Source: a virus. From it: 35,582 nucleotides of DNA. The translations under genes were made by a program, and so were the position numbers. The notes beneath the pieces were generated by a model that made no database searches, was not told the origin of the DNA, and was given only the letters and a program-made list of their open reading frames with translations. Where the stretch lies: positions 1 through 35,582 of the IMG/VR virus record IMGVR_UViG_3300027977_000099; one strand, written 5' to 3'. Shown in pieces: positions 1-7,499 of the stretch. How positions within the stretch are numbered: the stretch's first letter is position 1; each line of letters starts with the position of its first letter.

Positions 1-1744
1 TAGGGGCAGCGCTAGAGCCTGCTGCTCCAACTGGCGATGATGCTCCAAAGTAAGTTAGTACATCTGGATTAACTGGGTTGTTCTTTCCTTGTCGTACTTC
101 GTAGTGGAGGTGAGGACCAGTCGTATTACCTGTGTTTCCTGACTTTCCAATTTTTTGTCCCTTTGTTACAAAGTCACCGAGGTTCACACTTCGCTCACTT
201 AAGTGTCCATACACTGTCTGGTACCCATTAGGATGATCGATAACGATAGCGGTTCCGTAATCTGGTCCTGGGTTAATACTGGAAACATAACCATCAAGAC
301 TTGCTGATACAGGTGATCCGATCTTCATTGGGAAATCTTGACCTGTGTGTACGTTGTTTGTTGATGCCCAAATTCCTGAGTTATCTTTAGCACCAAACCC
401 GTTTCCTGCGGCTCCGCCTCGTGGTCCGATACCAGTATTAAATCCAGCACCAAATCCAGAGGTTGCTCCACCGCCTGGTACACCCTTAGGAAGTAATGAG
501 ATTAAATCTTTTATTCCACTTAACAGCATAGTGATGCCTGTAGATAAAGCCGCTCCTACGTTAGTTCCGCCAACTCCGCCAATCAATCCCTTTAGGTATC
601 CCATTTGCTCAACGGATTTCCCTAGTACTCGGTTAAATGCTTCTACAGTATCTGCAGCATTTTCAAAACCGCGAATCATTGCGGTTTCTGCTTTCATCAT
701 TAACTCTGTTTCAGAACCGCTTAAACGACCTGCAGCAGTGAGGGCTGTGTTTGCATTCCCTCCTCCTTGATTACTTCCACGAACTGCGAGGTCTGGATTT
801 CGTCCTGCTGTAATATCAATCATTGCTTGATACAAGATCTCTTGTTGCCCTGCATCAAATCCCATAGTAGACATGTTGGCACCAAGGAAACCACGTTGAC
901 GTGATTCTTGTAATGCTTCAACACTGCTGAATCCACGACCACCAGTCATAGCACTCATTAACTGCTTTGCAATTTGCCCTGGTGTTTTTTCTTTTCCAGA
1001 AACCGCATCATAGGTACTGATACCGTACTGGTATAGGTTTGCTCCCATAGGACCTGACTGAAGTCCTGCAATTGAACTAGCCGCTGCTGCGTTATCCATT
1101 CCAAGATATTTAAACGCTCCACCAACTTGAGATACAGTCTGTAGGTAGTTAGCACTTCCTGGGGTATAGCCACGACTAGCCAGTAACGCTGCAACTGCAG
1201 CATCTGAACCACGACTAGAGAAGCCACCACCCATAGCGCTGAATGTTGCACGCTCTAACTGACCACGGTTAATTCCTGGAGATGCTAATCCTGCTTGGTA
1301 GAATCCAACTGAACGCTGCATTGTAAGAGCGAGATCAGGCATTCCTGCGTAGGCAGCAGCAACTGGTGCTAAACCTATCTTAGCCGCTCCTATAGCGCCT
1401 TGAACAAACTTGCTACGACCACCGCTACCAGGATCTAGGGGGAATCCACCGCCACCCTGTTGAGAGAACTGTCCAAGACTGTTGTTGACTTGATTAGTCC
1501 CTGGACCTGAGTAAGTCTGCTGTGGGAAACGTGCATTGTCAGCGCCCGTACCTGGCCGTGTAGTTGATGTGCCTAGGTGAGCACTACCGCCGTTATTCTT
1601 TAGAGCGCCAGTAGCGCCCTCCATAGCCGAAGTTGAAACGCTAGATACTTTTTCAAGTGACTCGTAGAGAGCATTAACTTTCTTTGTCAGTTCGTCAACA
1701 CCAGTGGTCAAAGACTTAATGTTGGCAACCATCTTGTTGGCCAT
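1..1744 (-). CDS. Tape-measure-position tail protein with M23 peptidase domain (3' end beyond window)
   Basis: An open frame of 581 codons runs from the ATG at 1744 to the left edge without a stop, so the C-terminus is missing. The N-terminus (about residues 5-35) looks like a short coiled coil, the middle is Gly/Ala-rich, and residues about 460-560 form an M23 (LytM-type) metallopeptidase. The putative zinc ligands are H466 and D470 (HTGQD) and H547, with H514 (YGHLS) and H545 (GPHLH) as catalytic residues. M23 enzymes cut peptidoglycan cross-bridges, so this domain probably helps the tail open the host wall. The gene starts 1 nt after the frameshifted chaperone frame ends, which is the usual place of the tape measure gene. 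A separate tail lysin is the alternative. Confidence 0.85.
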   Translation of the reverse strand, partial: MANKMVANIKSLTTGVDELTKKVNALYESLEKVSSVSTSAMEGATGALKNNGGSAHLGTSTTRPGTGADNARFPQQTYSGPGTNQVNNSLGQFSQQGGGGFPLDPGSGGRSKFVQGAIGAAKIGLAPVAAAYAGMPDLALTMQRSVGFYQAGLASPGINRGQLERATFSAMGGGFSSRGSDAAVAALLASRGYTPGSANYLQTVSQVGGAFKYLGMDNAAAASSIAGLQSGPMGANLYQYGISTYDAVSGKEKTPGQIAKQLMSAMTGGRGFSSVEALQESRQRGFLGANMSTMGFDAGQQEILYQAMIDITAGRNPDLAVRGSNQGGGNANTALTAAGRLSGSETELMMKAETAMIRGFENAADTVEAFNRVLGKSVEQMGYLKGLIGGVGGTNVGAALSTGITMLLSGIKDLISLLPKGVPGGGATSGFGAGFNTGIGPRGGAAGNGFGAKDNSGIWASTNNVHTGQDFPMKIGSPVSASLDGYVSSINPGPDYGTAIVIDHPNGYQTVYGHLSERSVNLGDFVTKGQKIGKSGNTGNTTGPHLHYEVRQGKNNPVNPDVLTYFGASSPVGAAGSSAAP

Positions 1745-1745
1745 G

Positions 1746-1901
1746 CTAGTCCTTTCCCTTTACGTATTTGGCTATCTGTAGCCAGTTCTTTCGTTCTCGT
1801 GGTGACAACTGCTTTATCTCTGTCAACGTCCATCCCTTAAAGGATTGAGTTAACGCTGCCCATTCAGCCACTACGTGACTGTATGGAAGAGTATTAGAAT
1901 C
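1746..1901 (-). CDS. Frameshift extension of the tail-assembly chaperone (51 aa in the +1 frame)
   Basis: This is the downstream half of a probable programmed frameshift product. It has no convincing start of its own; the nearest in-frame ATG (2033) lies deep inside the upstream gene. Read after a +1 shift at the TTT codon (1905-1903), it adds 51 residues ending KYVKGKD and makes a fusion of about 316 aa. The tail contains GWTLTEIKQLSPRERKNW, which resembles the second-frame domain of phage tail chaperones (a hydrophobic-W-EI-L-ER-W pattern). Its stop is followed after one base by the tape-measure start. It could instead be a separate overlapping gene, but placement and motif favour fusion. 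Confidence 0.7.
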   Translation of the reverse strand, partial: DSNTLPYSHVVAEWAALTQSFKGWTLTEIKQLSPRERKNWLQIAKYVKGKD

Positions 1902-2697
1902 GAAATAAGGTCCCGAAATTAACGGGAACTGGTACCTCGCTTCCAGTCTCAGGGTCAGTGACAACGATGCTGTCAAACTGCGGTCCTGGTAGTCGCTTGT
2001 TGATCTCTTCAACAATCTTTCTACGATCAGCAAGTCCTAGGTTTCGTACCTGTTGCTTGCTAACAACTGGAGAGTTATCGATCTTTAACACAGTATTCTC
2101 TAGCATGATGGTGGTCAACTCAGCGGAGGATTTATCAGAGTTGATAATCATCTCTTTCTGAGAGACACCTGTCGGTAGTGTCACTGTGTACTCGTGGTTC
2201 TTTCCCGATACTGAGAAAATACGATCATTAACTGGGTCAGTTAAAATCTTCACTTGAATATCTTTATCAAGATCAACTTCAATCTGCTTTAGTTCTGATC
2301 CAAAGTAGACGGGTACTTCTGTGGTGCGACCAAAGGTAGCCTTGAAGATTGCCAGGATAAGCATGTCTCGATCCCCTGCAAGGAGTTGATCTAACATCTT
2401 CTCATCTGCCTTCTCATTTCCAATCCGAACTGTTCCTCGTTGAAGGATAGTTAAGATTGCTCTACCGACGTTTGCTGCACGAGCAATTGCTTCTTCGTCA
2501 TTACCATTGAGTTCTCTTACCTCTGCCTCCGTAATGACTTCCCCAGCGGCGTTTATGTAGCCGCCAGGGAGAGTCACCACGTTGTCCAAAGGAGGGAGGA
2601 CCTTTACATCTATAGCCTCTGGCTTTTCAGCGATGGCTTGGTTAATGAGGTTGTTTGCCAATGCGGGATTAGCCGCTGCACTAATTGTTTTCGTCAT
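1894..2697 (-). CDS. Tail assembly chaperone, short form
   Basis: This 267-aa soluble protein starts MTKTISAAANPALANNLI and has no membrane segment. It lies between the tail tube gene and the tape-measure-position gene, where tailed phages keep the chaperone pair that coats the tape measure during tail assembly. Its end (NFGTLFRF, then TAA) overlaps an open +1 frame, as expected for a chaperone made in short and long forms. The TTT-CGA near the end is a plausible +1 slip site because tRNA-Phe can re-pair on TTC. I assign the role from position and frame architecture, not from sequence similarity of the first 260 residues. Confidence 0.7.
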   Translation of the reverse strand: MTKTISAAANPALANNLINQAIAEKPEAIDVKVLPPLDNVVTLPGGYINAAGEVITEAEVRELNGNDEEAIARAANVGRAILTILQRGTVRIGNEKADEKMLDQLLAGDRDMLILAIFKATFGRTTEVPVYFGSELKQIEVDLDKDIQVKILTDPVNDRIFSVSGKNHEYTVTLPTGVSQKEMIINSDKSSAELTTIMLENTVLKIDNSPVVSKQQVRNLGLADRRKIVEEINKRLPGPQFDSIVVTDPETGSEVPVPVNFGTLFRF

Positions 2698-2709
2698 GTT
2701 AGTCCTTTG

Positions 2710-3312
2710 TTAGTCGAGGAAGTCTGCTGCTTGTGTAGTTAAGTTAGGTGCCCAGTTAACATCAAATCCTTCGTGTACGAGTGTCATCTGCTCTACGAAT
2801 AGGGCGTTGTCACCTGCGTTGAGGTCTGAGTATGCAACTGATGTAGGCCATGCGTTGTAAACTTCAAAACGCATCGCTACGTGGTCTGTTGCAGAAGAGT
2901 TATCCTCTTCACCTGCAGAAGGAATTGGGTGTGATAGGACCTGAACTTCTAGGTTGCAACGGAAGTTCTGTGCGATAGATCGTGTTGATCCACCAGCAGC
3001 AACAGTTGCAAACATGTTACGCATCCATTCCCAGTTCTGGTTAGTACCAAGAATCACACCACGTTGTAGTGTGATAGGTGTGAAGGTTGTCTGACCAGGA
3101 ATCTGGTGGACAGTGGTGTTGTAACCACCTTCACGGTATGGGATAGAGTCTGTGGTGACCGATAGGCCAGACACAGAAGTGAACCCTAGAGTGACACCCT
3201 TGAGTGCATCTAGTGTTGGATTAGTTCCTTGGGGCTTAAACTGCACCAAGAATCTAAAGTTACGAATCGGATCGGTGATTAATGTCGACCGATTATTAAT
3301 GATTGTAGGCAT
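2710..3312 (-). CDS. Tail tube protein
   Basis: This 200-aa protein has the N-terminal pattern DPIRNFRFLVQF followed by GLSV and IPYREGG, typical of the T4 gp19-like phage tail tube family, and the length fits that family. It would form the inner tube through which DNA passes, with rings stacking inside the sheath. It sits directly downstream of the sheath gene (18-nt gap) and upstream of the chaperone, the standard order in contractile-tailed phages. A good ribosome site (GGAG) precedes the ATG. Confidence 0.88.
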   Translation of the reverse strand: MPTIINNRSTLITDPIRNFRFLVQFKPQGTNPTLDALKGVTLGFTSVSGLSVTTDSIPYREGGYNTTVHQIPGQTTFTPITLQRGVILGTNQNWEWMRNMFATVAAGGSTRSIAQNFRCNLEVQVLSHPIPSAGEEDNSSATDHVAMRFEVYNAWPTSVAYSDLNAGDNALFVEQMTLVHEGFDVNWAPNLTTQAADFLD

Positions 3313-3330
3313 TTATATTTCTCCTTCGGA

Positions 3331-4833
3331 TTAGTTCAGCGTCTTTTGGCTGAGGTCGATGACGATGAACTCTGCTGGATATTGAAGAGCCACACCAACT
3401 TGGATGTGAACTTCTCCATTTGCAATCTGCTGTGCGCTGTTGTTCTCTCCATCACACTTGATGAAGAATGCTTGAGCGTTAGTTGCTCCACGGAGACCGC
3501 CTTGGTTCTTGTACTCGTTCAAGAATGAGCCAAGAGTTGTACGAATCTGTGCCCATAGACGTTCGTCATTGTTCTCGAACAATGCGAACTCTGTAAGGTT
3601 CTGTAGATTCTTACGGATGTAGTTAAGTGAGCGGCGCATGTTGACGTACTTGTTAGCAGTGCCGTCTTGCTTGAGTGTACGAGCACCCATGACAGAAAGA
3701 CCAGCGCCAGGAATCTGACGGATTGGGTTTACTGGAGATGTGCTTGCGTTGAGTGAATCAAGTTCAGTTGAGGTAAATGTCTTTTCTACAGAAACAATTC
3801 CTTGAACAGAAGCACCGATACCTGCTGGAGCCTTGAAGACACCACGGCTTGCATCTGTTGATAGGTAGAGTCCTGCTACCGCACCTGATGGTCCGATCTT
3901 GCGTAGTGCACCAGCACCACGTCCAAGAGGATCAGAGATAAATACGTGTGGGTAGTAGACAGCGATTGCTGCTGAGTCTGTAAGAGATCCAGCAAACGAG
4001 ATTGCATTTGCGACAGTCTGGCTAGAAGCAGTCTCAGCAACTACGAATGAGTTGTTTGATTCTGACCAACTTGATGCTGCGTCATACACTTCTGCTTCAT
4101 CTGCTGACAGGCTGTGGATTCCTGGAAGGAATACGACGAGTGGACGAGCAAGAGGAGAGAAGTCTTCAAATACTGCAGATCCTGTTCCCTTGTAGTCTGT
4201 GTAGTCAGCGGCTACTGGAGTAGTTCCGTTTGATCCACCTGTCAAAGGATAGGTAGTTGATACTGGAACACCTGCAGCGCTGCTTGAGATTGTGATGTTT
4301 GGTGATACTAGGTTGACTACTGTCTCGGCAAAATCGCTAGACGCTGAGTCATCGAATACAACATTCTCATAGCGCTCAAGAAGGATGTCATCGTTAATAT
4401 CGTTTGCTACACCAGACTCCTTGTAGACAGTCAATGTGTAGGTTGAAGCAACTGATCCAGCGGTTACAACAACACGAAGGTTGTTACCATCTGCTCCAGC
4501 GTTCTTTGATGTTACAGTAGCAACAACAAGACTTCCTGATGTAAGAAGGTTTACTGTTGCTGAATCTGCATCATCTGCAAGTAGACGCTTAACAAATAGT
4601 TCACGTCCACCGTTGGCAAAGAATGACCCAACACCGAAGGTGGCTGGGTAAGAAGCGTTGTATCCACCAAAGTACTTAGTGAACTCGTACCAAGATGTAA
4701 CAAGAGTTACAGTCTCTGGGCCTTGTGCGAAAGGTGCAACAACTGCACCAGCAGAGTCTGCACTTACTCCCGCAGGGAGTGTTGCTGGTAGTAGGCGTTC
4801 ACTAATGTAAACACCTGGGCGGCTATATGCCAT
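3331..4833 (-). CDS. Contractile tail sheath protein
   Basis: This 500-aa protein begins MAYSRPGVYISERLLP, the hallmark PGVYI-E start of phage tail sheath proteins. It continues with VAPFAQGPETVTLVTSWYEF and FGVGSFFANGG, the conserved first domain. The C-terminal part (about residues 370-500, including MRRSLNYIRKNL, NDERLWAQIR and VALQYPAEFIVIDL) matches the conserved sheath C-terminal domain that links subunits into the contracting lattice. The divergent middle is usual for the family. Its presence defines the phage as a myovirus. It is followed at once by the tail tube gene. Confidence 0.95.
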   Translation of the reverse strand: MAYSRPGVYISERLLPATLPAGVSADSAGAVVAPFAQGPETVTLVTSWYEFTKYFGGYNASYPATFGVGSFFANGGRELFVKRLLADDADSATVNLLTSGSLVVATVTSKNAGADGNNLRVVVTAGSVASTYTLTVYKESGVANDINDDILLERYENVVFDDSASSDFAETVVNLVSPNITISSSAAGVPVSTTYPLTGGSNGTTPVAADYTDYKGTGSAVFEDFSPLARPLVVFLPGIHSLSADEAEVYDAASSWSESNNSFVVAETASSQTVANAISFAGSLTDSAAIAVYYPHVFISDPLGRGAGALRKIGPSGAVAGLYLSTDASRGVFKAPAGIGASVQGIVSVEKTFTSTELDSLNASTSPVNPIRQIPGAGLSVMGARTLKQDGTANKYVNMRRSLNYIRKNLQNLTEFALFENNDERLWAQIRTTLGSFLNEYKNQGGLRGATNAQAFFIKCDGENNSAQQIANGEVHIQVGVALQYPAEFIVIDLSQKTLN

Positions 4834-4864
4834 TTTTTCTCCTAACTAGTTGGGTAAGGGTTCC

Positions 4865-5542
4865 TTATGGTGTCGTTATTGTGATCGGTTCTACAGCAGT
4901 AAACTGACCACGACCAATTACTTGGCTGCCAGTTGTGCCTGTAACGTTGAGTTCTTGTACCTTGTAGAGTTTATTGAATGTGGATGGAGCGATCTCGCTA
5001 GAGACACGCACCGTGATTGCGTTTACGAATAAACGTTTTCCTTGCTCTGTAATATCTCGCTTAGAGATATCAAGAACATCCAGACGACGTGTAGTTCCGA
5101 ACTGAGTATTTTCACCCACATTCAAAACTGCAAATCGTAATGGAATCTTTGTGTACAGCAACTGCGCCAAGATCTGACGATCATGACGTGGCTGACGTGC
5201 ATAGGTTGTGATCTGGTAATCAATATTTACTGGAACAGGAAAGTCCATGTCCTTACCATGCAGGTCTGTATCCCAGTTAACACCTGTTGCCATAGTGTCT
5301 GGGTCTGCGTAATAGTTAGGATTGACTTTGCCGCGATGTGCACGATCAAACGCCTCTGCGATATCGATCATGTCAATAGTGATGTAAGGGTATGACTGGT
5401 TACGGATTTCCTGGTCAGGTTGTCCAAACCATACGCCTACCTTGCGTTGTGGGCCATCTTCAGTAACTGACTTCTGATCAGTAACAAACATGTCTTTAAG
5501 TAGGTTACGAAGTGCTTCATCTTCATCTAACAAGAAACTCAT
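4865..5542 (-). CDS. Putative neck / tail-terminator-like protein
   Basis: This 225-aa protein (MSFLLDEDEALRNLLKDMF start) lies directly upstream of the sheath gene and overlaps the preceding small gene by 4 nt. No catalytic motif or membrane segment is seen. The phrases VGVWFGQPDQEIRNQSYPYITIDMIDI and DYQITTYARQPRHDRQI resemble the small beta-barrel proteins that cap the tail or join it to the neck, but I rely mainly on position. A tail terminator is the best guess; a head-tail joining protein is the alternative. Confidence 0.5.
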   Translation of the reverse strand: MSFLLDEDEALRNLLKDMFVTDQKSVTEDGPQRKVGVWFGQPDQEIRNQSYPYITIDMIDIAEAFDRAHRGKVNPNYYADPDTMATGVNWDTDLHGKDMDFPVPVNIDYQITTYARQPRHDRQILAQLLYTKIPLRFAVLNVGENTQFGTTRRLDVLDISKRDITEQGKRLFVNAITVRVSSEIAPSTFNKLYKVQELNVTGTTGSQVIGRGQFTAVEPITITTP

Positions 5543-5856
5543 AGGTGATCCTCCAGATGCTGGAAGAGGCGATTGACTAGGAAGTTCTCTGACTCAGCGG
5601 TGCGATTTGCTGTATGGCGAATGGCTCCACTTGGTTGTCTGCTAGGAGTTCCGTACTCGTAATCGAGTGCCTCGGCATGATGCTTCTCACTGACATTAGC
5701 AGCAAAGCCGTTCTTGCTGTAGGAGACACTGGTGCTGCTCACGACGTGCGATGGCCATCCATTTGCTTTGGCTTCTGATCGCAGGTGTGCTCCTACAAGT
5801 CGAGAGGTCTCGTGGCTTGCTTTGTGAATGGAGTTAAGGACGTGGTCTTTCTTCAC
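5539..5856 (-). CDS. Putative head-tail joining protein (HK97 gp10-like)
   Basis: This 105-aa protein starts at a GTG whose GTGA overlaps the stop of the preceding gene. It has a helical charged N-terminus and a C-terminal stretch (HHAEALDYEYGTPSRQPSGAIRHT) that resembles the E-YGT-PS--IR segment of small head-tail or minor tail proteins of the HK97 gp10 type. Genes on both sides overlap by 4 nt, so translation is probably coupled. Position between the small-gene cluster and the sheath supports a neck role. Confidence 0.55.
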   Translation of the reverse strand: MKKDHVLNSIHKASHETSRLVGAHLRSEAKANGWPSHVVSSTSVSYSKNGFAANVSEKHHAEALDYEYGTPSRQPSGAIRHTANRTAESENFLVNRLFQHLEDHL

Positions 5857-6041
5857 TTCTTTTTCCTGGCCTTCGCAACGGTTTTGCCAGCAACTTTTCC
5901 ACCGACGTAGCCTGCGATAAGACCAGTAATAATTGGTTGTTTGTCTTTTGGACGATAGCCGAATGCACCACGCATAAACTCTTCGACTTCATCTTTGCCG
6001 TTCAATTCAGCGGCACGCTCATACCAAGGCTTCCAAGCCAT
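5853..6041 (-). CDS. Small basic protein with glycine-zipper-like segment
   Basis: This 62-aa protein has an acidic-aromatic N-terminus (MAWKPWYERAAELNGKDEVEEF) and a C-terminal hydrophobic, small-residue-rich segment (about residues 37-57, IITGLIAGYVGGKVAGKTVA) ending in RKKK. The G-spaced segment could pack against a membrane or another helix. It is the first gene after the terminator at 6117-6138 and has a strong ribosome site (AAAGGGG, 6 nt before the ATG), so it may head the neck-tail transcript. Function is unknown. Confidence 0.6.
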   Translation of the reverse strand: MAWKPWYERAAELNGKDEVEEFMRGAFGYRPKDKQPIITGLIAGYVGGKVAGKTVAKARKKK

Positions 6042-6078
6042 AATAAACCCCTTTATCGCAAGTAGTGGGAACTACACA

Positions 6079-6095
6079 GGCACCGCAGCGGTGGT
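6079..6095. other. Small inverted repeat in the leader of the neck-tail gene block
   Basis: Within the 103-nt gap between small genes, CACCG and CGGTG flank a three-base loop. It lies downstream of the terminator on the minus strand and upstream of the ATG at 6041. It may be a 5'-UTR structure or an operator, or chance. No convincing -35/-10 pair was found around it. Confidence 0.25.
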
Positions 6096-6116
6096 CTGAT
6101 ATTGCAATGATAAATG

Positions 6117-6138
6117 AAAAAGCCACCCGTAGGTGGCT
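6117..6138 (-). terminator. Intrinsic terminator ending the small basic gene cluster
   Basis: On the minus strand a perfect 7-bp stem (AGCCACC/GGTGGCT) with a 4-nt loop is followed by TTTTT. It begins 7 nt after the stop of the last microprotein gene. This is a textbook Rho-independent terminator and separates the microprotein chain from the neck-tail genes. Confidence 0.85.
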
Positions 6139-6144
6139 TAGTCA

Positions 6145-6318
6145 TTACTTCTTTTTAATCTTTTTAACGATCGCCACGTCCATCTTGCGGTCGTCTTCCT
6201 GAGACTTAGGCTTGCGGTGCTTCTTGTCCATCTTCTCAAACATAGCCTTCTGCTTTTTGTCTAGACCCTTAGTGGTCTTGGCATCCTGCCTCTTGTCTGA
6301 GTCTTTGGTGTATTTCAC
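6145..6318 (-). CDS. Lys-rich 57-aa protein of unknown function
   Basis: A GTG-started reading frame of 57 codons (KYTKDSDKRQDAKTTKGLDK at the start, VKKIKKK at the end). About a third of its residues are Lys or Arg, balanced partly by Asp, and it has no Cys. The GTG overlaps the TAG of the preceding gene (TAGTG), and the frame ends just before the terminator, so it is the last member of the overlapping microprotein chain. Its basic charge suggests binding to nucleic acid or to the virion interior, but no family was recognised. Confidence 0.6.
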   Translation of the reverse strand: MKYTKDSDKRQDAKTTKGLDKKQKAMFEKMDKKHRKPKSQEDDRKMDVAIVKKIKKK

Positions 6319-6458
6319 TACATGCCTTTTTTCTTGTTCATAGTCATCTTTGGCGCTTTACCTTTTTTAAGGGCTTTGAAGTCAGCGCCAGTGATCTTGT
6401 CTGTTGGCTTTGCAGCCCCAGCGATCTTCATCTGCTTAGGAGTAAGAGTCTTCTTCAT
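6318..6458 (-). CDS. Lys-rich 46-aa protein of unknown function
   Basis: A 46-aa frame starting MKKTLTPKQMKIAGAAKPTD and ending NKKKGM. The start overlaps the preceding stop as ATGA, and the stop overlaps the next start, so translation is likely coupled in the chain. The phrase LTPKQMKIAGAA followed by KITGADFKALKKGK resembles short DNA-associated phage proteins, but this is a weak impression only. No membrane segment or Cys is present. Confidence 0.6.
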   Translation of the reverse strand: MKKTLTPKQMKIAGAAKPTDKITGADFKALKKGKAPKMTMNKKKGM

Positions 6459-6583
6459 CACTTCTTGTCCTTCTTCTTCTTAGTCGGTTTACTTGTGGCT
6501 TTTGCAAACTTCTTATTAGCAGCGGCAAGAGTCTTCATGCCGTGTTTATCCTTAGGCTTCATGCAGCCACAGGTTGCACACAT
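6458..6583 (-). CDS. 41-aa protein with CxxCxC motif
   Basis: The frame reads MCATCGCMKPKDKHGMKTLA and then a Lys-rich tail ending KKKKDKK. The N-terminal Cys-x-x-Cys-x-Cys knot could bind zinc or iron. It shares the opening MCA-CGC with the gene just upstream (6583-6705), so the two look like paralogues from a duplication. Start and stop overlap the neighbours (TAATG and ATGA). Function is unknown; structural metal binding is inferred from the Cys spacing. Confidence 0.6.
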   Translation of the reverse strand: MCATCGCMKPKDKHGMKTLAAANKKFAKATSKPTKKKKDKK

Positions 6584-6705
6584 TACTTCTTCTTTGCCTT
6601 ACATGCTTTACAGGTACCGCAAGTACACTTCTTTGCTTTTGACTTTGGGCCTTTACCAAATCCTGGCTCACCCTTTTTCTTACCACATCCACATGCTGCA
6701 CACAT
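6583..6705 (-). CDS. 40-aa Cys/Lys-rich protein, putative metal binder
   Basis: The frame reads MCAACGCGKKKGEPGFGKGP and later KKCTCGTCKACKAKKK. It carries two Cys clusters (CxxCxC at residues 2-7 and CxCxxCxxC at residues 27-35), seven Cys in 40 residues, with Lys filling most of the rest. Such spacing suggests a zinc knot or metallothionein-like fold. It follows the preceding stop with no gap and overlaps the next start (TAATG). It is a likely paralogue of its downstream neighbour. Confidence 0.6.
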   Translation of the reverse strand: MCAACGCGKKKGEPGFGKGPKSKAKKCTCGTCKACKAKKK

Positions 6706-6846
6706 TTACTTGCTCACTTTCTTCTTAGGTTTGGATTTTGGAACGCCCTTTGCAGGAACGCAATTAGGAACTTTCTTGCCATTCTTCATCTTCATACCTA
6801 CCTGGGTGTAACCATCCCAGCAAGGATCTGTCTTCTTGGTTGCCAT
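6706..6846 (-). CDS. 46-aa basic protein with PCWxGYxxxGMKxKxGKxVPNC motif
   Basis: The frame begins MATKKTDPCWDGYTQVGMKM and continues KNGKKVPNCVP before a Lys-rich tail. This Cys/Trp/Gly motif recurs in small proteins or protein termini of many phages, from family memory. Two Cys 20 residues apart could form a disulfide or half a metal site. The ATG overlaps the preceding TAA (TAATG). It is probably virion-associated, but its role is unknown. Confidence 0.65.
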   Translation of the reverse strand: MATKKTDPCWDGYTQVGMKMKNGKKVPNCVPAKGVPKSKPKKKVSK

Positions 6847-7109
6847 TAGCAATCCCACTTTCGTAGTGCCAAGGCTTTACGGGTTGGCTTGCCGTTCTTT
6901 TCCATAGGACCTTCCATGCCTCCCATACGTGCACAGAAGGACTTACGTCGTGCTGCAGACTTTGGTGACTTTTTTGCTTGCTTAGCAGATACTGGAGGTT
7001 TTAAATCTGAACCAGGGTTAGCCTTCTCGTAAGACTTACGTCCCTTTTCGTTAAGGCCGCCTTTGGCGTTCTTACCTTCTTTGCGTTGCCATGCTTCTGA
7101 CTTAGCCAT
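6846..7109 (-). CDS. DUF6321-like small basic phage protein
   Basis: An 87-aa protein starting MAKSEAWQRKEGKNAKGG; I chose this ATG over an upstream one at 7151 because the upstream stretch lies inside the previous gene. The C-terminal half carries SAARRKSFCARMGGMEGPM and KPTRKALALRKWDC, the conserved segment I associate with DUF6321 phage proteins. The whole protein is strongly basic. It overlaps the preceding gene by 8 nt and the next as TAATG. No biochemical role is known for the family as far as I can say. Confidence 0.75.
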   Translation of the reverse strand: MAKSEAWQRKEGKNAKGGLNEKGRKSYEKANPGSDLKPPVSAKQAKKSPKSAARRKSFCARMGGMEGPMEKNGKPTRKALALRKWDC

Positions 7110-7332
7110 TCTTCTTGTGCCAATCTTTAGTCGCCTTAACTCCTTGGGCAATTGTCTTTGCCCCTGCCTTCTTTGTCAGGTTAATCTTGTCGTAGGCTCC
7201 ACCTCGTTTTGCGTGGTCGACGATTACATCACCCTGCTTGTTCTTTTTGATTGTGTGAACTTCACGGGCTGGCTTACCAGGAACTTTAATACCAATCTTT
7301 ACTGGCTTCTCAACTGGCTTCTTCTCAGCCAT
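7102..7332 (-). CDS. 76-aa basic protein of unknown function
   Basis: The frame begins MAEKKPVEKPVKIGIKVPGK and includes HTIKKNKQGDVIVDHAKRGG and a Lys-rich end (KATKDWHKKNG). It has no Cys and no hydrophobic segment. The phrase DHAKRGGAYDKINLTKKAGAKT looks like a short folded core with basic flanks. Its ATG overlaps the preceding TAA (TAATG). It belongs to the same coupled chain as its neighbours. Function is unknown. Confidence 0.65.
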   Translation of the reverse strand: MAEKKPVEKPVKIGIKVPGKPAREVHTIKKNKQGDVIVDHAKRGGAYDKINLTKKAGAKTIAQGVKATKDWHKKNG

Positions 7333-7499
7333 TACTTCTTCTTCTTCTTTGAAAGACCTGCTTCTGAAAGAGAAATTGCAAGGGCCTGCTTCTTTGATTT
7401 AACTATTGGGCCCTTTTTAGATCCGCTATGAAGTTTACCTTCTGAGTACTCCCGCATCACTTTCTCAACCTTGCCCTTGTTAACTTTCTTCGCTGCCAT
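7332..7499 (-). CDS. DUF6496-like small basic phage protein
   Basis: A 55-aa protein starting MAAKKVNKGKVEKVMREYSE. I chose this ATG over the one at 7514 because GGGAGG lies 7 nt before it and it overlaps the stop of the preceding gene (TAATG). The core KVMREYSEGKLHSGSKKGP followed by KSKKQALAISLSEAGLSKK fits the DUF6496 pattern of many small phage proteins. The end is poly-Lys. The role is unknown; tight coupling with the other basic genes suggests a joint late function. Confidence 0.75.
   Translation of the reverse strand: MAAKKVNKGKVEKVMREYSEGKLHSGSKKGPIVKSKKQALAISLSEAGLSKKKKK

Noticed and set aside
345-770. Plus-strand open frame of 141 codons
   Set aside because: It lies opposite the M23/tape-measure frame, which has clear catalytic motifs, and its Pro-rich sequence has no family likeness.
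1746-2033. Independent 95-aa gene
   Set aside because: Its first half is read from inside the chaperone gene in another frame with no ribosome site; only the part after 1901 looks like protein, fitting a frameshift extension.
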